Source: Hedera helix (taxonomy: Eukaryota > Streptophyta > Magnoliopsida > Apiales > Araliaceae). From it: DNA of 64,000 nucleotides. Shown piece after piece: positions 56,967 to 64,000 of this stretch (the first letter of the stretch is position 1; every line of letters starts with the position of its first letter). The position numbers and the translations under genes are program-made. The notes under the pieces were generated by a model that searched no databases, was not told the origin of the DNA, and saw only the letters and a list, made by a program, of their open reading frames with translations. The DNA is taken from the NCBI GenBank assembly GCA_947179155.2, contig OX359281.1:43985967-44049966 (forward strand), read 5' to 3'.

Positions 56967-57230
56967 GAGTTAATTCATAACAATTAGTTGTTATGACTAC
57001 TGTTCCAGAAACTCAAAATTAGTTTTACAAAGTCACTGTCGCTAGAGGCTCTAGTGGTAAGGCCAAAAAAAATTTCGAAGCTGCTGTTAAAGGCTCTAAC
57101 GGTATCTTTGAATATTTTTTCCCCCTATTGCTAGAGCCTCTAGCAATAGAGACTCCCACAACAAAAATATATTCCTGTTTTGGTTACTGAAATAGTAGTC
57201 TAACAACCGATTACTGTGGATGCGACCCTT
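56967..57230. mobile_element. Palindromic TIR element 'C' (264 bp)
   Basis: The left end GAGTTAATTCATAACAATTA, then GTTGTTATGACTACTGTTCC, is mirrored by the right end, whose reverse complement has GGTTGTTAGACTACTATTTC. The tip palindrome is CATAACAA-TTAG-TTGTTATG. The interior has a perfect hairpin at 57,125-57,149 (arms CTATTGCTAGAG, 1-nt centre) and a second CTAGAG/CTCTAG pair near 57,045. It is flanked by TA repeats (56,957-56,966 and 57,231-57,249). Confidence 0.6.
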
Positions 57231-57261
57231 ATATATATATATATATATAGAAAGAGAGAGA

Positions 57262-57397
57262 GAGAGTTGATATTTTCACAAAAAAAAAATTAATAGTTCT
57301 ACAAGACCACACTCACATGTAGGTGAACTCCACTTAATATTCATGTAAGTGAAGCATTATAAAACTATTAATTTTTTTTATAAAAATATCAATTCTC
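57262..57397. mobile_element. Small TIR element 'D' (136 bp)
   Basis: The left end GAGAGTTGATATTTT, A tract, then AATTAATAGTT is mirrored by the right end (reverse complement GAGAATTGATATTTT...AATTAATAGTT). It is preceded by (GA)n and (TA)n repeats. Its right half is part of a 95-bp tandem duplication. Confidence 0.5.
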
Positions 57398-57537
57398 TGT
57401 ACATATAAACCAACATTCAACACTCGACTCTTCTTAGATCGAAGTGAAGCATTATAAAACTATTAATTTTTTTTATAAAAATATCAATTCTCTGTACATA
57501 TAAACCAACATTCAACACTCGACTCTTCTTAGATGGA
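57349..57537. repeat. 95-bp tandem duplication
   Basis: GTGAAGCATTATAAAACTAT...CAACACTCGACTCTTCTTAG occurs twice head to tail with almost no difference, so the duplication is recent. Confidence 0.85.
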
Positions 57538-57781
57538 CTAGTTAGTGGCTGGGGAGCGCGAAACCTACGTATGCACCATCGTGTTTCAAAGTGCCACTGG
57601 CTTTGCAAAGAATTTAAGAAGCTAATGTCATGTTCCCTCTGTACGACAAAAAGAGAGATTTGTAAGTATTAAGGTTACATATGTTTTTATTTTATATTTA
57701 ACTCTAAAATAATAATTGTTAGTTAATAGTTTGTACCGTCTATCTTGCTATATATACATATCAAACACATACATTACTATA

Positions 57782-58115
57782 GGCTTGACAAACGACAAAT
57801 TATAGAACAATTTCATGTTATTTGGGTCCATTATTATGAGCTTGACAAATGATAAATTGTAAATAACTTCATGTTCATGTTATTTGGGTCCATCATCATT
57901 ATGGGCTTGACAAATGATAAATTATAAAACAATTTCATGTTGTCTGGGTCCATCATTATAGGCTTGACAAATGATAAATTATAGGACAACTTTATATTAT
58001 CCGGATTCATCATGGTTTGACAAATGATATATTGTAGGATAATTTCATGTTATCCATGTCCATAAATAAACGATAAATTGTAGGACAACTTCATGTTATC
58101 TGGATCTTCATTTTG
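57782..58115. repeat. Minisatellite, about 55-60 bp, six units
   Basis: Diverged units share GCTTGACAAATGATAAATT, TAGGACAA.TTCATGTTAT and TGGGTCCATCATTA. Confidence 0.75.
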
Positions 58116-58134
58116 GGTTTGGCATGGTGTAATG

Positions 58135-58365
58135 ACAATAAAACAAGTTCTTTTAAAGGGCCTAAGCTGGTGGATGATGGGAAAGATATATATATATATA
58201 TATATGTATATGTATGGAATGATACTTGGTTGATGTCTGAGAAGTGCCCAAAGATTATCAGTAATTGTCCCCTCCCCGGCCAAGGCAAAGAAAATTTAAT
58301 AAGGCTTTATGAATTGGGATATTTTGCAGATCATCACTTCTTAAAAAATGGAAAGATAATGCTTG
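58135..58365 (+). pseudogene. Possible LINE-derived fragment
   Basis: The + strand peptide VYVWNDTWLMSEKCPKIISN followed by ...LIRLYELGYF resembles the 'I.IW.D.WLP....kv' stretch near the C-terminus of plant LINE reverse transcriptases. A TA microsatellite (58,186-58,205) lies in it. No other LINE part is present. Confidence 0.3.
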
Positions 58366-58370
58366 CATAA

Positions 58371-58759
58371 CTAGGGTTCATAGTAGGATTTGAATCTCAA
58401 GCGTATTGAGTGAATCTAAACTCATATTTTATCCAATTAATTATGATCAAATACTACAATTCTACTTCATGTCAAATCTTGAATCTAAATTGGTAAATAA
58501 AATAATTTTTTACTGCAAACGAATCCAAATTGTTGATTAATCAGTTAAAATAAGACAAGTTAAGTTGAACATTCTTATTATTTGCAAAATTTACAAATTA
58601 ACTTTATTCGTACTAGTCCATTTATTTCTATAATAGGCCTCCATAGAAAACCCTAACTAACTACACTGTCCAGTCTACCCAATAATAAAACAAGCAAACT
58701 GGGAGATTAATTGACAGTTAATAACTGATCAATAACTAGTGATACTAAATAACTAACTA
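58371..58759 (-). other. Likely 3'UTR of the CONSTANS-like gene
   Basis: AT-rich, no ORF. The 200-300 bp below the stop at 58,760 should be 3'UTR. Confidence 0.4.
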
Positions 58760-60665
58760 TTATTTGTTCATCAGGTAACTAGGGATAGTAGATCCTCCTG
58801 CAAAAGATGTCCTCTTAACAAATCGGCCTTTCATTCTTGGCCTTTTTTCAGCATTCAGTTTTCGGACTTCATATCTAATCTTCTTTGAGAGCAATCTTGT
58901 CCTTCTCTTCTCTCTGTACCTTGACACTCTTGCTTCTCTTCCACCATCACCACCATATCCCATTCGTCCGCCAGAACTTCCAAACGGATGATAAGTGCTG
59001 GGAGCATTCAAACCCTGAAAGATTTTGCATAGAGTGAAAATATAAGTTGCATGTATGTCATGTACAAAAATTCACTTACTATTAGCACACATTTCAAACC
59101 CAATTATCAAATAATTAGCCCTAGGCAGACCTTAATACGTATAAATTATAAGTACTATAAAAAACAGAATCATATTTATGTCATTGACAGATTTTAATGG
59201 GAACTTCAATCTGCAGTAATAACTGTACGCTAATCAAAAGAATACAATTTGTTTTCTATATATTAGCGTACTTACAGTTACTGTACATAGAATTTCGACC
59301 TTCATATATGCATAATATAAAGTCAAAAACCAAATGATATTAAAAGTTGGGTATCTGCTTTTATGTGTCCAAAAAGTAAAACTATGTACTGTTTTCTACT
59401 AGACAATACATGCTCAACGTTTCTTAGTGCACATAGAATTTGTTCGATCTTAATATACATACGATATAATCAAGAAGTCAAACGAGATTTTGATTACCAA
59501 ACAGATGAAGTGTTTATACATCTATATAAATAATATTGTAACATGCAAGATGTACCACTTTTGATAAGTTAATACAAAACTGAACGTGTGTGTGTGAGAG
59601 AGAAAAGGACAGAGTTAATACCATGAAATCAGGGCAGCAGTCATCAGGGTTGAACTCTGGCCGGATTCCGGATGTCCACGGAGAACCCTGGTTGTCCCAA
59701 GCAACAATAACTTCCTCATAATTCAGCCTCAAAAATTTCTTCTTCCTCATTTCATTACTCTCCCCGTTCATCATCTCCGGCTCGGCTTCAACCACCATTA
59801 CCTTCTCCTCCTCTTCCACCTCCCCGGTCTCCGGAGACTCATAATCAAAGTTCCAACCTAAAGTCTCCCTTGATAAATCCAACCCCGGATCGAAATGACA
59901 AGGTATAATAGCTTTTACTTCTTCATCATCTTCAATTTTTACTCTACTGCCTTCATAAGAATCATCTATGTCATTCTCTTCTTTACAATCAATTAGCCCT
60001 AATCCTTCAATTCCACAAGATTCTTCATCAAGTCCTGTCCCTAATAAAGTTTCAACATCAGCAGCAAACTCAGCAAGTTCCATATCAGATGGGAGAAAAA
60101 CGGGAAGATTATCCAAATCATCATTTCTAATATCAGAAAACAAAACATAAGCCTCGTTATTTTGAATAATGGGTTCATTTCTATAATCTGTGTGGATATT
60201 CTCGGATTTATTCGGTACATTACAGAGTTCAGCAGCAAAAGAATCGAAGACTGGAACACGATAAAGAAGCTGCGCCTCTATTTCCTCAAACAAGGCATCC
60301 TCACTCCCCAAATCCGGGACAAGGGGAGAAGCGCAAATGTCTGCGCTTCTTTCCTTGTCCTTTCTTGCCAGCTTGGGGTGCCTTGGGGTTCGTGCTTTGC
60401 GTGTGAATCCTTGGTGCCAAGTCGGCACAGAATTATTATCTAGGGTTTTTGACTCGGAAGGCTTATTTGAAGTTATTCCGAGTCTAACCCTTTGGTGCCT
60501 GCTGGCCAACTGGTTGGCCGAGTGCACCAATGAATCGCAACCTTGGCATAGGAAAGCGTCATCGGCAGTGCAATACCATCGTGCCCGTTTGCGCAAACAG
60601 CTATCGCAAGCTCTTGCCGCCTTGCCTCCGATGGCGTTGGCCGTTTTCCGGCCAGTGTAATTCAT
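58760..60665 (-). CDS. CONSTANS-like B-box/CCT transcription factor, 432 aa
   Basis: Two exons, 60,665-59,622 and 59,014-58,760, with a 607-bp GT-AG intron in phase 0. The N-terminal B-box (about 17-62) reads ARACDSCLRKRARWYCTADD...CQGCDSLVHSANQLASRHQR with all zinc ligands in place. There is no second B-box. The middle is acidic (about 130-330). The C-terminal CCT domain (about 374-416) reads REARVSRYREKRRTRLLSKK then IRYEVRKLNAEKRPRMKGRF. One B-box plus CCT with the intron just before CCT fits group III CONSTANS-like genes (COL6/7/8/16; BBX14-17). Family members act in the nucleus in light, photoperiod or shoot-branching and chlorophyll control; which applies here is not visible. CCT mediates NF-Y/DNA contacts. 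Length is normal and the gene looks intact. Confidence 0.93.
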
Positions 60666-61175
60666 GGGAGAAAGATTGGTACAAAATTTATAAGTAGTTA
60701 TAAAATTTGAAGGCCAAATTGGGACTGCAAATATTGAGATACTTGATATATTTATGCAAGAAATTAAATTTATTTAGACCCAAAAAGAAACGCTTTTATT
60801 CTTGCATAGTATTCGAGTTTTGAGCCCTTGCGACTTTTGCTGGTTTTCTAAAATGAAACTGAGCTCTTTTGGAATTGGGGCCCATAAGTTGCTCTTATCC
60901 AATTGCTCATTGGTTAAACTTCTGAACTCAATCTATAGCTCCGCTATCTTACTGGTTACCTGTCTAAACTGTGGATTACTTAGTAGGCCCAATAGTATGT
61001 GTTTGCATGTGGGCCTAAATATTGTCTCTCTTTCACTGTCAGCCTCGAAACTTAAGGAAGACATTCTTTGGTTTTCTTGTATATGGGGCTCAATAATTTC
61101 AAATTCATATATGTTGTTTGCTGCTTGCTTTGCTGAATTTTATGTATTGCGTTTCACATAATTTTTATTTAATTA
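60666..61175. other. Upstream region of the CONSTANS-like gene
   Basis: Promoter-proximal DNA of moderate GC content. A + strand open frame (60,802-61,161) shows no recognisable protein features. Confidence 0.4.
60744..60754 (-). promoter_or_regulatory. Possible TATA box of the CONSTANS-like gene
   Basis: ATAAATATATC on the minus strand about 80 bp upstream of ATG 60,665, which would give a 5'UTR of about 50 nt. Consensus match only. Confidence 0.35.
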
Positions 61176-61446
61176 CTCCCTCTATTTTATTTTATCTGTT
61201 CCTATAAGAAGATACTACATACTTATTAAAAATAACAAATAATAGTTTAGTTTTAAGAATATACTTCATATTTATTAAGAATAACAAGTAATAGCTTAAT
61301 TTAAAAAAAAAAAAAATATTATTATCTTTTATTAAACAATGAGAGAGAAAGAAAAATAATTATTTAATTATATTAAATATACTTGAAAAATAATATAAAA
61401 TAAGTTAGAATAAATTAAAATGTCAGTTACAATAGATTGGAGTGAG
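61176..61446. mobile_element. Stowaway-like MITE (271 bp)
   Basis: The left end is TA|CTCCCTCTATTTTATTTTAT; the reverse complement of the right end is TA|CTCACTCCAATCTATTGTAA. TA duplication, AT-rich interior, no ORF. It lies about 500 bp upstream of the CONSTANS-like start codon. Confidence 0.6.
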
Positions 61447-64000
61447 TATAAAATAATTGTTACTAATAAATAGATAAGAATTAAATGGTCCCGTATCGTC
61501 GCTTTCCATCTCTCTGTCCTTTCCTCGCTCTAAATTTTTATGAGCGGGAGAGAGAAAGAGAGTGTGATTTGACGTAAGAGAGACTATGGTACAATTTAAA
61601 ATACGTATAAAATTATTTAGATATGATTTTATTAAATTTAAAATTATATATGAAATTATTTGTAATTGGTGTGATATATTTTTTGTATGATTTTAATTTT
61701 AAAATTAATTGAACATATATAAAAAATTAGAAATGAAATAATATAATCATCCAAAGAATCACCTAATTTTTAAGTATAGACGATTAAAAGATATTAGAAT
61801 AGTTACTTAAGAAGAAATAAAGTAAAATTATGACAAATAGTTGTTTATAACTTAAAAGTAGATAATGTAGTGTTTATACAAAAAGATCATCACTGTTGAA
61901 TTTATTCATTTTCATCCACGATATAATAAAACTCTGTAATTACAAAAATGTCAATGACAATCAAACAATAAGAAACTTGATTAGTTAAATATAATTTAAA
62001 ATTAAAAGTTTTCAAAACTACAATTAATAATTATACGAGAGACAATTGTACATAAAAGTTAATATTATGCTAACAAAAAATAAGAGAAAAGTATAATAAA
62101 TACTATAATTTTTTTAAAACAAAACGACATTTTTTGACTATTATTAATACGGTGCAGTGCAATTTTTGTAGTACATAGATCTCAAAAATCAAAATCAAAC
62201 CTCATATACAATTTTTTAACTTTCCTAAAATCTTCATATAAGTTAAAACCTTTGATATAATTTTATTGACACAGATTGGTCAATTTTTAGTAGAATTTCT
62301 GGACCAATTTCAATTTTTTGTTCACTTTAATGTGTCGATGTGTAATATTTGTTGGGGGTGCTTGAGATTGTCTAAAACAAATTTACTCCACTTGATGGAT
62401 TAGTAGACGTGAGTGATGAAATTAAAATTGGCCTCAAACTCAGCATTGAGTTAATTATTCTACGTGGGACCCCACAAGGGATACAGACTTTCACAATCTG
62501 CCATGCAACTGAACGAACCTGATTACACGCGGTATATCTATCTATATATCGTTTTTGATTAATTGCAATTGTATATAATTGTCACACAAAAAAAAATTAT
62601 ATAGAGTGTAACTTTTGATTATGTAAAATATTTTTTTTATTTTAAATTATTAAATTAATATTAATTTTTAAAAAAAAAAAATTTAAAATTAAATTAAATT
62701 TATTTAATTTATATCAATACAATTATTAATAACATAAATTACATAAAAAATATTATTAATTATAAATTTTATTATTTAAAAATTTAAAATTAATTATGTT
62801 AATTTAAAATAATTTTAAAAAATCAATAATCGTCATCCTCAGTGTTGGTCTTCTTATCAATACTGTCAAACTCGATCTTCTTATCGAAACTTGGGTCTAA
62901 AATAGCCCTCAAAGTCGACGGCCTCCGCTGAGCCTTGCAGGAAATCATTCATCACCACTACCCCATTACTCTCTCCAACCCAATTTACATTCAAACCTAA
63001 ATTACTAGATCTCTGAACATTCGATCAAAACCAGCCAAACCCATCTCTGCTCTAAAAATAGATCCAAAATTAGTAGATCTATCGCTAAATTCCTAGGAAA
63101 GGGGAGGGGGGGAGCGCCATTGCTTGCTGTCGTCAAAAAATGGTGCTTCACTCTCCGGTGATATGTTACTTATTCTCTTCTATTATTTGAGTCGGCGGCG
63201 TTGATGGTGGTGCTATTTGGCGTTTGAGATGGTGATTGTGCGGAGGTTGGAATGGTGGTGATGGGATGTGATTTTTTTTCTTTTGCGTTTTGTGTTTATT
63301 CTCGTCTTTGATGGGTTTTAATTTGATGAATCGATGGCAACTTTTGTTTGGTTTAATGGAATGTGATGTATGCAAACTTGAAATAGGATCTTTGGACGAC
63401 TTGAGTGAAGGCCGTGGTGGTTGTACGGCGGTGGAGGATTGGGAGAGTAGAAAATAAACAAAGGTATTTTTTTGAAAAGGACAGAATTTTTATTTTTATT
63501 TGATAAATGTTTTTTTAAATAAAAAAATTTGATATTAATATCAAAATAATTATAATATTATTTATTTTTACATGTCATCTACCACCCAACTAATATGCCA
63601 ACTCATCTTTTATTGAGCCATGGTTCACCTTTAATTGGTTTTAAGAGTATAATTTATTCAATTATGAGAGTTGAAAACTTTTTTGTGATAAAAAAAGAGT
63701 TTGTAGGTCAAATTGATAAAATATATATAAAAAATTGAAAGATTTTTTGGATCAATAAGTCGATTAGATTTGAAGAGGAATCAAATCATGTTACAATCTT
63801 CAACCAAATTGATGGTTGTTTTGTACCTAATAACCAAATGATAGAGCTTGGAAAAAATGAATCATTTCAATTCACAAGTTTCCTAGCACTTATGCGGATG
63901 CCACAAGTCCCGCTTTGGACCTACCAAATGAAAGCGTGGAGATGCCGGCCCAGTCGCCCTCTAAGGATATATATATTAAAGGGTCATATGTATGGATGCC
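61447..64000. other. AT-rich intergenic DNA to window end
   Basis: Mostly A/T homopolymer-rich. 62,820-63,430 is GC-richer and contains a 41-codon minus-strand frame. No complete gene seen. Confidence 0.45.
62823..62948 (-). pseudogene. Small ORF or captured gene fragment
   Basis: ATG 62,948 to TGA 62,823: MISCKAQRRPSTLRAILDPS followed by an acidic Lys/Asp-rich tail ending TEDDDY. The composition looks protein-like, but I do not recognise it and see no flanking exons. It could be the last exon of a gene whose other parts are missing. Confidence 0.25.

Noticed and set aside
59968..60660. + strand open frames opposite the CONSTANS-like exon 1
   Set aside because: Antisense shadows of a clear B-box gene.

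Overview
This window is nuclear DNA of a flowering plant, almost certainly a eudicot. The evidence is AT-rich intergenic DNA full of plant retroelements and MITEs, intron-rich genes with GT-AG junctions, a CONSTANS-like gene, a MIR319 hairpin and a plant kinesin-14 with a calponin-homology domain. I cannot fix the species; an asterid is a guess.

Layout. 1-7.4 kb is one end of a minus-strand, Copia-type LTR retroelement: a broken ORF, an initiator-Met primer site and a roughly 3.15 kb LTR. 9.7-11.4 kb holds a three-exon gene for a small conserved plant protein of unknown function (+). 13.1-15.3 kb holds a SINE and a gag-only Copia derivative. 17.1-26.5 kb is a 20-exon KIN14 kinesin (-), whose introns carry a Mutator-like MITE and a SINE/hAT-MITE nest sitting on a 5' splice site. 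28.2-31.1 kb holds NDUFB10 (mitochondrial complex I, +) preceded by a decayed tandem copy of its own promoter and start. 32-37.5 kb is decayed repeat DNA. 38.0-42.5 kb holds a MIR319 gene (-) and, head to head with it, a diverged second copy (+). 45.0-57.4 kb is a cluster of (TA)n-flanked palindromic TIR elements, one of which was split by a young, nearly intact 10.7 kb Ty3/Gypsy chromovirus (Tekay-like, -). 58.8-60.7 kb is a group III CONSTANS-like transcription factor gene (-). The right end is AT-rich intergenic DNA with a Stowaway-like MITE.

The genes form no operon or pathway; each has its own promoter. Possible themes are developmental regulation (miR319, which represses TCP factors, and the B-box/CCT factor), microtubule/actin transport (KIN14) and respiration (NDUFB10).

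The most unusual signals are: (1) the divergent MIR319 pair with a shared downstream exon and small ORF; (2) the neighbouring TIR elements that share a subterminal palindrome, lie between TA microsatellites and, in one case, contain a tandem array of hairpins; (3) the triplicated 9-bp splice-site sequence made by nested insertions in the kinesin gene; (4) a short motif repeated more than 20 times on both strands of the left retroelement. All exon joins were worked out by hand from reading frame, splice consensus and family similarity, without transcript data.
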